A stretch of DNA of 64,000 nucleotides, from the NCBI RefSeq assembly GCF_017654505.1, contig NC_054555.1, positions 2,441,835 to 2,505,834 of the forward strand, given 5' to 3'. Both the position numbers and the translations under genes were made by a program. The notes under the pieces are model-generated. The model made no database searches. It was given only the letters and a program-made list of their open reading frames with translations, and had not been told where the DNA came from. Source of the DNA: Polyodon spathula (lineage: Eukaryota > Chordata > Actinopteri > Acipenseriformes > Polyodontidae). Positions 13,001 through 23,420 of the stretch are shown piece by piece (position 1 is the first letter of the stretch; each line of letters opens with the position of its first letter).

Positions 13001-16000
13001 TAGACAAAATAAATAGTCTACATTTTAGCATTTACTGTTTCAGGTAAGAATTTATATATTTAGGAACATTTGTTGTATAATAACTCTTAGAGGAAACGAT
13101 CAGCTTTGAATGTGGCAACTCATTTTTTTTCTGCTTTAATAAATATTATGTTTAAATCATGGAATGTCTTGAAATACTGTGGGGTAAAAAAAGACAGGAA
13201 AAAAATACAGCCCTAGTTATAAATACATCACTTTAACTTGTTCACCTGGAAGCCACAGCCCATCCTGGCAGGTCAAACCGTTCGTAGTTCCCGCCGTAAA
13301 TATCCTTTACCAGCTTGTCTGCGTGGGTGCTGTCCCCCTTTGAAGCCATCTCTAGGACCTCGTCAAAACTGTCACAGCCTGTCAGCAAGCTGCACAGGCC
13401 CAAGAAAGTCCCTCCTCCTAGACTAGAGACAGAGAAATAAAAGCACGGTCAGTATTCCCTCCCAGCTTGGGGGGCTTCTCCAAAGGGTGTGGTCTAATGG
13501 GAAGGGCTTGGAGTTTCTGGCTGTGCTCACACAGAGTAAAAGCAGGGCAACTCATTCTCCTCCCCGGTCACACCTTCCAACGCAAAGAAGCAACAGAAGA
13601 AATGGCAAAACAGAAATGCTACAAACCATGCACTCGTGATGCAAAAGCAACAGAAATATTGCCTTTTAATAGGCTGCAGCCAACACAATGTGCTCCTGTG
13701 TTGTTTGCCTGCCTTTGCAGTTCTGTACCTGGTTCCAGACACCCTCTTGTAGTTGTCTTTGGAGTACACGGCCAGGATGCTGACCCCTGAGCCAATGTTG
13801 ACCACCAGCAGGGGGTAGGGATCCTCCAGGTTATAAGGCATCTTCCGGCACTTCTCCGGTTCCATGGCGTTCTCGTAGTAGTAGCACTCAGCTTGGCCAT
13901 TGAAATGGGGGGAGTTGATGTAGAGAAGCCCTTTCACCAGGCAGTCCAGCTCGTCTTTTTTGTGCAAATGCAGGTTTCCGATCTGGCAGAGAATAGAAGG
14001 ACACACAGTGAGACAAGGTTCCAGGTAGGGAAGGCTATCTGAGACCGTGGGGAAGTGAGGAAGCATATTAGCGTTGCGCTGTGCACTGAAGCCATAAGGT
14101 TGGAGCACCGTGCTCTGAAAGCAACACCAATATGCTCCCCCCTTAAAATGAGTAGGTAGTATGACAGCATATGGAATCAAACATGGTTGTTAACCAGTTA
14201 AGAAATAAAAACGATTGGGAATGTGCAATCTCTCTTTATAAAGGCCTTGACCCTACCGTGCGGAACTCCTGTTCAAACTTGTAGGCCCCTCCGCCGGTGG
14301 CGCAGAGCACGGTGTGAAGGGTGGAGAAGTTCTTGTCGTGGCCCATCTGGATGAAGGTGGGCAGGTCGTGGGTCGGGAAGCGGATGAAGTGCAGGTTGCC
14401 ACGGCGCCCCAGCAGGGTGTGGTCCTTGAGCTCCAGGTGGGTGTCGCGGATGCCCGTCGTGCCGTATGCCACGTTGGAGGTCAGGTACTTGCGGATACTT
14501 TTCAGGCTCTCCACCTCCTCCTGCTCCTCCTCTGCCGAGATGTCGATGGGCTCGAAGTAGACCAGCTTCACCAGCGTCCCGCCGATGTCCATGCCGAACC
14601 AGGGGAAGGCTGCAGAGCCACAGCCACAGCTTACCAGGGTTTGCCATGTTTGTCTAATGTGCTTCAGTACCTCTCTTGCTTTCCAATGTTTATGTATGCT
14701 TTACCGTGCCACTGTTATATTTTGCTATGTTTTTCACTATGAGAAGCACTATTAATTAATTAAATTAATTCACCATTTACTAACCCTGGTGCAATTCTTT
14801 GAATGTTCAAACAAGCACTGCTTGCGATGTTATAAAAGGACTGTATGGAAGATACCAATGTAAAGAAAACCAATGCATAAATGATGTCTGAAATAAATAA
14901 CACACATTTCACTGTAAAGAAGAGTTTTTTCTTCCTTCTTTAACACAGTAATTAGATGAGGCACTTGACAAGATTCAAGTGATCAAACAGCTACTAGGAA
15001 CCAGTCACTTATGGTATCATTAATTAAAAGTAAACAAAAATAACAAAAAAAGTGAGAATAAAGGGTCTTAAGAGCTGAATTGTCTAAAGGACAATTCAGC
15101 TCTTAATGTCTCTGTGTCTCTCCTAGAGAGAAAGAGCCCTTTATTGACCACTGCACTATCCGTGGGTTCGAAGTCCAGACAAACAATTCATTGTTCAGTG
15201 CTTAGCAGCTATTCCATTGTGTGGTTAACCAACCTGGCTGCTGTTTCATTGTATTTCTGTTACGCACCCTGCATGAAGGCACTAAAGCAGATGTGATTAA
15301 CATTTACAGTCAAGTGCACGATGAGGCACTGTATTTCAAAGCTCAATTCCTCCCAGTGACCTTGGAAAACTGTGAAAAATAACACAAGTGGAAAACACTA
15401 AAATGGAAACCCTGAGCTACAATGAACCCTGCAGACACCATCCAGAACCTCTTCCGACAGGCAGACTAACAATTCCATGGGGGGGGGGGGGGGGGGGGGG
15501 AGCTTGTGCATCTGCAGCAACCGTTAGGGAAAGTAAACCAACTGGACCACCAACAAATACTGCTTCCTGTCAGTGGTGTTCATGGTCAAGAGGATCTTAT
15601 AGAGGAATGCATCAGTTTGCAGTTCTGGTATAAAACTGGACCAGATAGCTGCTGTTTGACTGACCAGATCGGGGGAGAGTCCAGTACTGACGTCAGCCAC
15701 AACAGGTGTCCTAATTGCAGACTGTAAGTGTACACTGTCTGCTTACAGAGCAGCATTACCCTTTTCTCAAGTTGCACAATTGCTGATTAAAAAGCCAGGC
15801 CTACTAGATAAGGAAAGAAAATTAACTTCCTTAATTTTCACTGAAATTAGGAACATGTGCATGGCATTTTCCATGACAGCAACGACAGAGCACTTCACAT
15901 CCTACCACTAACTCCCATAATTACAGTAATGTTAGTTATGTGATATTTTCTATGCTGAAAAATACGATTTGATCCAGTGTTCACAACTTTCCCAAACAGA

Positions 16001-16808
16001 TCAATGGCAAATGAAATGTTTCTAATTTCCCTGTACTATTAGGCCCTCTGTCTTTTAGAGTTAGATTTCTGATAAAATCAGTTAGTTATGCCTGTTGTTG
16101 CTCATATGAATGTGTGTTATGTATGGCCACAGAGTGTCGCAGAACGCTATGTAAAAAGCCATTGTAAAAATGTAACATTCAGAACTTTAACTCCACTGTT
16201 TGCTAAAGCATTTCATATCTACATAAAATATTGCTTCCCGGATTTATATGTATATATTTTTACAGTTGGGAATTTTTGGAGACACAGTATGTCACAGCTT
16301 CTAACGTTGTGAGGTGATCCAGTAAAATAGGTAGGCAATTCTCGCTATCTATTTGGATATTTCATTATGCAAATTCACATTTGAGTAAATAAAAAAAACA
16401 AAACACTTGAAATATCTACCGGTACTATATATTCCCGACTTGCATGCCGAATTCTCCTTCACTGCCACCCCCGTTAGTACAAAATTAAATAAACACTTAT
16501 GTATTTAAAAAATACTTAAAGGAGAAGGGCAAGCCATGTACATAAATATTGCAAGAAATGTCAAAATCGAACTGTCATTTCTGAAAAACACGAACGATGA
16601 CGTAACCGTGACGCTTTTATTTCGGGCGCATATATATGCTGTTAATAATATACTATTAAACGAAGAAGGAAAGGAAATCCTTCACTCAAACACAACCTGA
16701 TCAGTCGAATCATTTATTAATCGCGTGTGTCTGCAATGTTGAGGTTAGACAAGACGGTTAATAAAATAATTCTTACTTACATGGTTTTTTGGCATCCTTG
16801 ATTTTCAT
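9960..16808 (-). CDS. PANK3: PANK3, pantothenate kinase 3 (7 coding exons, 370 aa)
   Basis: Cytosolic pantothenate kinase, which phosphorylates vitamin B5 with ATP in the first, CoA-feedback-regulated step of coenzyme A synthesis. Coding exons (minus strand): 16781-16808, 14257-14609, 13729-13982, 13246-13422, 12590-12713, 10471-10596, 9960-10010. They sum to 1113 nt, or 370 residues plus TAG, equal to human PANK3. Every intron has GT-AG ends and the phases agree. The N-terminus [15 protein letters not shown] is that of PANK3 rather than PANK1 or PANK2. Visible sites are the phosphate-binding GMDIGG (Gly19), catalytic Glu138 in HKKDELD, Ser192/Ser195 in NIGSGVS, and Arg207 in YKRVSGTS. By eye I count about 50 differences from human PANK3 as I remember it. 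The last four residues differ, and S303W and D257N are notable. A diverged paralogue cannot be excluded. All exons are open, so it looks functional. Confidence 0.97.
10471..10596 (-). CDS. PANK3: PANK3 coding exon 6 (residues 313-354)
   Basis: Begins [15 protein letters not shown] after a TTTAG acceptor and ends KALFLEHE at GTACTG. It is exactly 42 codons, in phase 0. Compared with human PANK3 it shows [14 protein letters not shown] in place of LLAYALDYWSKGQL, a cluster of changes in one helix. Confidence 0.96.
11776..11853 (-). ncRNA. mir-103: pre-miR-103 in PANK3 intron 5
   Basis: The 3p mature sequence lies at 11784-11806. It begins AGCAGCAUUGUACAGG and matches all 23 bases of vertebrate miR-103-3p as I know it. 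The 5p arm at 11821-11843 begins GGCUUCUUUACAGUGC and differs from human mir-103a by a single base, C to U. A 14-nt loop separates the arms, and the stem extends with CCTTG/CAAGG at its base. Vertebrate PANK genes host miR-103/107 in intron 5, and the position and orientation here agree. The microRNA is expected to be co-transcribed with PANK3. Confidence 0.97.
11861..11989. repeat. 26-bp minisatellite, about 5 copies
   Basis: The unit is AAAGCAGGGGCTCCTCCACACCCTGT with minor variants (AAAAAGC, CACTCT). The array ends 8 nt from the base of pre-miR-103, on its 5' side in the transcript, inside PANK3 intron 5. Confidence 0.9.
12590..12713 (-). CDS. PANK3: PANK3 coding exon 5 (residues 271-312)
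   Basis: Starts after TTTTCAG with the base completing Ser271, then [29 protein letters not shown] and ...SAVSE, and ends at donor GTGGGT. The normally invariant stretch after NNIG reads [10 protein letters not shown] instead of the usual S(V/I)ARMCAVNE. The intron that follows carries mir-103. Confidence 0.97.
13246..13422 (-). CDS. PANK3: PANK3 coding exon 4 (Ser212 to first part of Ser271)
   Basis: Begins after a CTAG acceptor with the base completing Ser212, then [16 protein letters not shown]. It continues through [18 protein letters not shown] and LPGWAVAS, and ends at GTGAAC. The block usually read as GGDYERFGL is GGNYERFDL here (N257, D262). The following intron (12714-13245, 532 nt) is AT-rich with no recognised element. 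Confidence 0.96.
13729..13982 (-). CDS. PANK3: PANK3 coding exon 3 (residues 128-211 plus two bases of codon 212)
   Basis: Starts IGNLHLH after a CAG acceptor and ends ...RVSGT-AG at GTACAG. It contains the catalytic Glu138 (DELD), the [10 protein letters not shown] segment, the [19 protein letters not shown] core strand with Ser192 and Ser195, and Arg207. The intron to exon 2 is 274 nt and the intron to exon 4 is 306 nt. Neither holds anything else I recognise. Confidence 0.97.
14257..14609 (-). CDS. PANK3: PANK3 coding exon 2 (rest of codon 10 to residue 127)
   Basis: This is the largest exon, 353 nt. It begins after CTCTGCAG and ends ...FRT before GTAGGG. It carries the nucleotide-binding segment [11 protein letters not shown], the acidic [12 protein letters not shown] helix, the conserved [10 protein letters not shown] and [11 protein letters not shown] blocks, and the [10 protein letters not shown] loop. 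It is unusually GC-rich compared with the surrounding AT-rich introns. Confidence 0.97.
15068..15106. repeat. 17-bp perfect hairpin in PANK3 intron 1
   Basis: TTAAGAGCTGAATTGTC at 15068-15084 is followed after 5 nt by its exact reverse complement at 15090-15106. The loop is short and the stem stable. No known family is recognised. Confidence 0.9.
15479..15500 (+). repeat. poly-G run of 22
   Basis: An uninterrupted G tract in intron 1 of PANK3 (C tract in the transcript). Confidence 0.95.
16781..16808 (-). CDS. PANK3: PANK3 coding exon 1 (residues 1-9 plus first base of codon 10)
   Basis: The exon encodes MKIKDAKKP plus the first base of Ser10 and ends at an ideal donor, GTAAGTAAG. The start codon has a purine at -3. 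The 28-nt coding part is too short to stand out as an ORF. It was found by matching the PANK3-specific N-terminus and because the split Ser codon completes exactly in exon 2. The 5' UTR lies upstream of 16808, but its start is not determined. Confidence 0.93.
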
Positions 16809-17124
16809 TTCTTGCGAAGGAGGCTGAATTGTACAGCTCGCGTGTGTCTGTGTGCGTAATTACTGTCGCTAATTGTAATGCGGTTTTAATAATGTTTTAT
16901 GTAGCTGCGCTGTATCCGCAAATTCACTGTGCTGGTAGCCCGACAATAGCACCGAATAGTCGTTACAACCCTGCAAACCTCCCAGACTACAGCGCTTGTA
17001 CAAATGACACTGTCTACGTAGACTATGGTCCTAGACTATGGTCAATTGCGTATAAATAAATATGTATATAAACACCTTCGCTTAGTTTAAGTACTCTAAA
17101 ACGAGTCTGTAGTAGTAATTTATA

Positions 17125-17137
17125 TAATAATAATAAC

Positions 17138-17170
<33 letters not shown>
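17125..17170. repeat. (AAT)n microsatellite
   Basis: About 15 AAT units with one AAC interruption, in the region upstream of PANK3. Confidence 0.97.
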
Positions 17171-17171
<1 letters not shown>

Positions 17172-17347
17172 TGACATTAAAAGACAACAAACACAGCTCC
17201 TCAGCCGATTATCATACTGCAACAGCCAATCACACCATGCGGTGACACCAAGCCCTACGCAGAATATGCCCACCTTGTGGTGTAATGAGTTTTGGGAAAC
17301 GTAGTTTAGCGCCATATAAGCCAAGACTGGAAAATGCCACAAAAACA

Positions 17348-17367
17348 ACTACAACACCCAGAGTGCA
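17348..17367 (+). promoter_or_regulatory. ZNF143/SBS-like binding site
   Basis: The sequence ACTACAACACCCAGAGTGCA agrees with the ZNF143 (Staf) consensus ACTACAAnTCCCAGmATGC at all but two positions. It lies about 540 bp upstream of the PANK3 start codon. This motif is typical of housekeeping and divergent promoters, but it also occurs inside some dispersed repeats. Confidence 0.5.
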
Positions 17368-17759
17368 TCAAAAAATAAGGAAGTGCATGCAGCGGGGTTT
17401 GTGTTAAAATGTATGGAGAAACCTACAACACACATTCAAAGATATCGTCAAGGATGTTCGACTCGTCTGAACCAGTCAAATTAAAGAAAAAGATAGAACT
17501 TTTATAAGACATAAAGGGGAAGGCCATTCACTTAAATACAAAGCTTATTACTGGAATATGAAGCAGCGGTGAGTCTGGCTGCGGGAATTGCATAATTTAC
17601 CAGCACTGGCCGGAACAGTTCATGCTTCTAGTTTTAGTTAGATCATAGTAGCGCTGATTAAGTTATCAATTTGAAGTGCCTGGGGTCAAAGGCACACTGA
17701 AACGTATATCGGTCCACCCAAATTCAGCTTACCTTTTATCACAGAATTTGCTGGTTTCC

Positions 17760-18720
17760 CCGTTATGCTCCCTGCTAAATATGACAGTTATTATACTTGG
17801 CGATTTTTATCTACAAAAATAACTCCAGAGAACTTTTTTTTTTCTATTATTGATAAGCTGGTAATTCGGTCCTCTGATGCTCCTCCTCATTTAGAATCCT
17901 CAACTTTTAAATGTGAGGAATTTCTTAGTTATTTCAAAATATCATTATTAATGATAGGAATCAAATTTCCACGGATGGCTCTCCTTTGAATATGCAGTAT
18001 TTGCTATAGACTCTTTATCTCGGTTTACAGTACAAGCCCTCAATAAATTGGTAATGCAAATTAATTCTTCCACTTTTTGGATCCAAGTCCAACCGCAATT
18101 CTAAAAGCAGCTCTCAGTGATTTGAGTGCAATTATCTTGGATATAAACAGTTCACTGACATTAGGAGTAGTTCCCTCTGCCTTAAGAATGGGTGTGGTTA
18201 AACTATGTTTAAGAAACCAAACCTAGACCTTGCTGCTTTAAACAATTATAGACCCATTTCACATTTACCATTCTAGCTAAGGATTTAGAAAATAGTAGCA
18301 AACCAGCTGCTTTGATTTCTTGAGGGTAACAAAGTGCGAGAAAAGTTTCATTGGGGTTTCTGTTCTGCGCACAGTACAGAGACTGCCCTCATCAGAGTGC
18401 TGAATGATGTTGTTTTAAGTGCAGACTCTAGTTGTGTATCTATTCTTGTTCTTTTGGATTTAAGTGCTTCATTTGATACAGTGGACCATACAGCTTTAAT
18501 CGATTGTCTCAGAAGCCGAGTTGGCTTGTCCGGTATTGTCTTAAAGTGGTTCAAGTCATATCCCACTAACAGACAGCAATTTGTTTCAATTTGCTCTGCC
18601 GATGACACTCAGTTCTACATCTGTGTAAAACCTGATGATACCCTGGCTGTATCAGCCTTAGCTGAATGCTTCACCTTCAACAACAATGTCATTTCAAAGA
18701 TTGTTTTAGTCTTTAAATGA
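17760..18720 (+). pseudogene. decayed L2-type LINE reverse transcriptase fragment
   Basis: The longest open stretch (18334-18720) reads HSTETALIRVLNDVV, LLDLSASFDTVDH, LSGIVLKWFKSY and ADDTQFYI, which is the finger/palm region of an L2-clade non-LTR reverse transcriptase. Upstream, 17765-17989 includes SSDAPPHLESSTF, and about 18160-18300 encodes a broken match to LRMGVVK...NNYRPIS, so the element was longer. There are stops and frame changes between blocks. QFVSICSADDTQ joins two motifs that are normally tens of residues apart, so an internal deletion removed the segment leading into the catalytic Y-A-D-D motif. It is not functional. Confidence 0.85.
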
Positions 18721-21700
18721 CTGGGAATGACCTAGTATGTTGTCTTCGTTCCCCCCAGCGGTCTGTTCCATGTGCCCAATACCAGTGTCCAGGTACGCAG
18801 TTCAGTGGAGCTCACTTTTGTCTGACTGTTTGTTGTGTTTTTCTACTGAGGTGTCACGATCATACAAAAGCACACACAGCCTCCTTGTTCCGGACAGCGT
18901 GGAAATCGCTAGCACGTACTGAAAAGGTACCGCCATTTCAATGCCACCAGAGAGCTTTGACGCATTTCTTACTGCTTTTACATACACCACCTGATGGATT
19001 TTTTTAAAGGTTAATTTGCTGGGATTCTGTATTTAGTATTGTGTTTTACCATTAGTGTGAGACAGCAGACAATGTGCCAAGACATATGCAGAACTAACTA
19101 AATCAAAACAAATGATATACTTTTATGTGACTCATTAATATGACTAATTTGGCATTTTTCTTCATTTTATTATGAAAGCAAACTAATTTCAAATGTATGT
19201 TGGCAGCCCTTGTGCTATTTATTATGCTAAACCGTGTGAGTGGGCTGCTTCTAACAATTAGAGCCTTTCATCTTTGGAAAGACTGTCACTTGTTAAAGGA
19301 AAAGTACTGAGGGAACAAGAGCACACAGCAACCTCACATTGGTAGATATCTGAGTAAACTACACCATGTCTGAATCAAGACACCATCAAGATCATTGTAT
19401 TCTTTGGACCCTAAAATAAACGGTTTGTTCATCAGTGGTACACCTGAGTACGTTCCCAGTTTAAATTGGATCGTTGATGTCTCCTCTACTGCATGCACAA
19501 GTCAGTAAGTAAGTAACATTGCTTAGGTTACTATAGGGTTAATATCCCAGCTCTGCAAATACTCTTATGTGCTTCACACATTTGTGCAGTACTTTCAGAA
19601 GTGTAGTGACATGTGAATGGCTTTAAAAGTTCCCTGAAGCGAAGAAGCATTATTTAATTACAAAGGGCAGAAGTCTTGTACATTAATATTGCAGTCAGCT
19701 TAGTTGGAGTATTTTACGCTAGAATGGTACTGCTAATGGCATAGTTGTATCACTAATGTTCTGCTCTTTTTTGATATGGTGCATGAATCAGTAGCATATC
19801 AAACATAGCGAGGAAAAACACGTTGAAGCATTATAAATTAGCACGGCCTCTGCACTTCCTTTCATCAATTCACTGATTTTTTCAAAAACAGAATTCATAA
19901 TTAATTGGTAAGAAAACGTGGGACTTTGAACATGGATTTAAACTTACTTGGGGAAAAAAAATGAGCGGAAAGCTTTAGGTAAAGTTGGCTTAATCCTTGT
20001 CTTCATGCTCCACACCAGCTCCCTTTCATGAAAAGACTAGGACAACAGTAATATGTTTGAAAGTGCCTAACCTCAGATGGTACTGTAAGGTTTACTGTCA
20101 AGTTTTCTGTTCATAACCAACAAACAAACGCTGTATGATGATGCATTTTGAAACATATGTTGTGCATTGCAGTGTCCTCAATGTGTGTATTCAGATTCAT
20201 CTAGAAATTAAACTGCTATCTTTTTTGCTCTCTCTGTTGGAATAATAGTTTCTGCTATGTATGAATATACAACATGTCTTAAAGCACTACAGCTGTTCAC
20301 ACTGGCTGTCGCTGTACAGATATAGTTTCTCAAATATTTAGAAATATGTTTATATTTTCATTCATAGCAAGATTCCTTGAGCCTTTAACAAATAATGAGA
20401 AGCAATACCAGCTGCTTGTAACAGACAGGCAAAACTACGATAAACTGAGGCAAACAATCTGCCTAGTGCCATCTTCATTGTACTAAAGAAAGTATTAACT
20501 TTACCTCTGAACTCTGATTGGGCTTTTGAACTTAAGGATGATTGTAGACAGGCCTCACAGAAGAAACTACAAAGTTAGTGTGATTTAGTCCAATTTCTGT
20601 CATGCAAAAGTAGATTTTCATCTTATCAGTGTCTGATCAATAACACAGTTAATTTTAGGTATTTCAGCTAACATCGCAATGCATTCTGGTAAGTTTTACC
20701 TGTCTCAGGTACCTTCCACAGCAGGACTGTACTTAAGAATGCATTGGGGGTGTGAGTTGAAAAGCCTCAACTGTCCCAAAGTGGCCCAGTGTACTCGGAG
20801 TTGTCTGGTAACCCTACACAAGACCTAACCAGCAGGGCTGCGGTGGAGTGCTCAGACGGGGTCCCTTCCTGTCATTTACATGAGAGATTTGGATAGGGAA
20901 CAAAAGAAGGAAAAGGAGGCTCTTTTTGACTGCTGCAACTTGACGCTAAAACACCTGCTTTATTGATTAGTAATGAATTCAGTGAAAACTGAAGTTTAAA
21001 AATACTTTCATATAAAACAAATATATGAATGTATTGGACTTCAGGAAGGGTATAATCAATTTCAGATAATCTTTTGTTAATTCAATTACAGAGAAATGCA
21101 TGCAAGACAGGATCATCCTAGAAGGTATGCGAGGTGCCCAATGAGCTTCTCTTCAATGGACCAGATTCTCACAGCATGTATTTCAGTGCAACAACTTGTT
21201 AACAGCTAGTTTTTCCTTTTTGGATCCAAATGCAAGCTCAGACATTGCACTAGAGAAATGTTAAGTGAATCTAGCCCCATATGTTCTTATCAATTCAAAA
21301 GCAGCACTTAGGTTAATGCAACACAAATTGCTTTTTAAAACAAGCCCTGACAACTCCAAGGGTGAAAGGTTGTGTTGTTACCTAAATAATATATCTGGTA
21401 TATACTGCAATGCGGGATGGGATGAGCAGTATTGTACAACCTTTGCATTTTAAAATAAACCTTTGTTCCCTGTTCAGTGCTTTGGCATTATACAAGCTAA
21501 GCTGAAGAAAAGCTGCTAAAAGTGTGATCATGTGGAATCTGTCCATATGGAAGCTGTCTTTTTTGGTGCCAAATGTAACATTTATACACTCTCCTTTGGG
21601 ACAGGTGATAAGGAGGTGATAAGAAGACAACCCACAAGCATGAACTGATCTTTTCAAGAGCACTAAGACACTGGAGTTTAGAAAGTGGCTGATCTCAATC

Positions 21701-22700
21701 ACACTGCCTTACAACTGCTTTATTGCAGATATATGTGTACTGTAGTCTGTTGACTCAATTAATTGCAGCTCCTCTCCCTTAGACAGATGGCAATTCAGAG
21801 TTTTTTTTCAAGGACCACCTAACGTCTATAATTTGTATTCTGACTATGTTACCCCAAGGTTTGTGGAGCCAAGCAGCAGAGACCAGGGTTAAATAAACAC
21901 ATTTTTTTTCTGTCAAAAATGCTCTTGATTCTTGAACCCTTAAAAAATCCAGCTTTAAGGCAGTGTCCATGAGCAGCAACTGTTCTTATCTGTGTTTAAT
22001 ACTCAAAGCCATGAGACTTCTTTTGCAATCAATGCACATTTCAAGATAATATGGTTTAAAGCAACTTTGAAGACCACAGTGAGATGCTTTTGATGCCTAG
22101 AGATCAGAAACATTAACTCATCTAGGCAAAGTTGCGCAGAAGCATGCAGACATTGCTGGAAATAAATCTAAAATACACCTAAAAATAATCCAACATCTAA
22201 CTACAGATGTATTGGAATCTAAACAGAAGACATGCATCCATACTGACATTTCTTTTTCAAACGCATTCTAGAAGCATGTTCTGCACCTTTGTAGCACAAG
22301 GCAAGTTCAGAGAGAGTCCATGTGTTAGAACAGAGAAAGGCAGATACAGTAAGTGCAGCTGATGAGCCGAGAGCTCCGCGGGGAGCCGGTGGAAAGGTGA
22401 GCAGAACCGCTGACTTTTAACAAGAAACTGCATCCAGACGGTCCATCTTCCATATAACTGTCCTGGGGGAAAGCAGGTGTAGGAGACTCAAATGTATAAC
22501 GTCAGACACAGACTGCAATTTCAATGAAAGATTACCAGCGTTGCATGGTCTCTTAATTAGCCCTAAACTAATTGAACTGTGTCTTATACAAAAAACATTA
22601 TACAAAATGGGCATATTTAAAAATATTAGCAAATTAGATTAGTTTACCGTCCTGCTGTTTTGAGCAGAATTCTCATTCCTAGACCTGTATAGAGACCCAC

Positions 22701-22702
<2 letters not shown>
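18721..22702. other. intergenic, no gene recognised
   Basis: Immediately after the L2 fragment there may be further decayed LINE sequence to about 18960. The rest is AT-rich with no supported gene. Confidence 0.55.
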
Positions 22703-22752
<50 letters not shown>

Positions 22753-22810
22753 GTAGTAGTAGTAGTAGTGGTAGTAGTACAATATAACTACTACTAGTAC
22801 TACTAATTAT
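22703..22810. repeat. composite (TTA)n(GTA)n...(ACT)n array
   Basis: A long TTA tract passes into GTA units and then, after AATATA, into ACTACTAG and TACTACTAATTATAAT. It has the same inverted composition as the array at 2121-2226. Confidence 0.93.
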
Positions 22811-23338
22811 AATGTTATAATAAAGGTTTACAATAAGTGTGTCTCTATTACACTGTAATAACACAGTAATTACATAGTCACTTGTTGTGCAGTTACAGTG
22901 CAGCTACACAAGTTTTAGGAAGTATGCACTGAAGGGTTCTAAGCTGTTGAGCAGTGGTTCATTGTTAAACTCATCACCAGGGCCTGCAATCTGCATCAAT
23001 CACTCTTCAGAGGATCACTTGCATGGCAGCTGCCAGGCCTTGGCTTGGTTTTCATGCCAGGGTTTGGGATCGTCTCTCATTGTCATTCCTCTTTCTTTAT
23101 GATGAAGGAGCTGAAGCCACATGCTCAGTCGTTTTCAGCTGGGAGCGACAATGAGGACGACAAGTAGCTTGGATGAATTACAGGTTCTGCTGCAGTGCAA
23201 TTAAAATGACAAAGAGCTGCAGGGAGAGGGTGTGTTGAAATGCTCCCAGTCACATGATTTAGGAAACAGCAGCGTTCAGTTACACTTAAACATGTTGATG
23301 TCCTTAAACCACTTAGAATCAGAGTTTTATAGGAAAGT

Positions 23339-23420
23339 TTCTTCTTCTTCTTCTTCTTCTTCTTCTTCTTCTTCTTCTTCTTCTTCTTCTTCTTCTTCTT
23401 CTTCTATTTCTTCTTCTTCT
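23339..23420. repeat. (TTC)n microsatellite, about 27 units
   Basis: Pure polypyrimidine tract with one ATT interruption near 23405. Confidence 0.98.

Larger units (their letters stand above)
14610..16780 (-). other. PANK3: PANK3 intron 1
   Basis: A 2171-nt intron between GTAAGT and CTGCAG. It holds a 17-bp perfect hairpin (15068-15106) and a run of 22 G on the plus strand (15479-15500). Near 15165 there is a GGTTCGAAGTCC string that looks like a pol III B box but has no clear A box. Confidence 0.9.
16809..17400 (-). promoter_or_regulatory. PANK3: probable PANK3 5' UTR and promoter region
   Basis: This segment is directly upstream of the start codon and contains scattered CpG. It has a strong ZNF143/SBS-like site at 17348-17367 and a weaker, oppositely oriented one near 17291-17306. 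No convincing TATA box is seen on the minus strand, which would fit a housekeeping promoter. The transcription start site cannot be placed from sequence alone. An (AAT)n tract lies within it. Confidence 0.5.

Noticed and set aside
13527..14742. Plus-strand and alternative-frame open frames opposite the PANK3 exons
   Set aside because: They are shadows of exons 2 and 3 in the GC-rich part of the gene.
15160..15180. tRNA gene or SINE from the B-box-like GGTTCGAAGTCC
   Set aside because: No A box at the right distance and no cloverleaf could be drawn.
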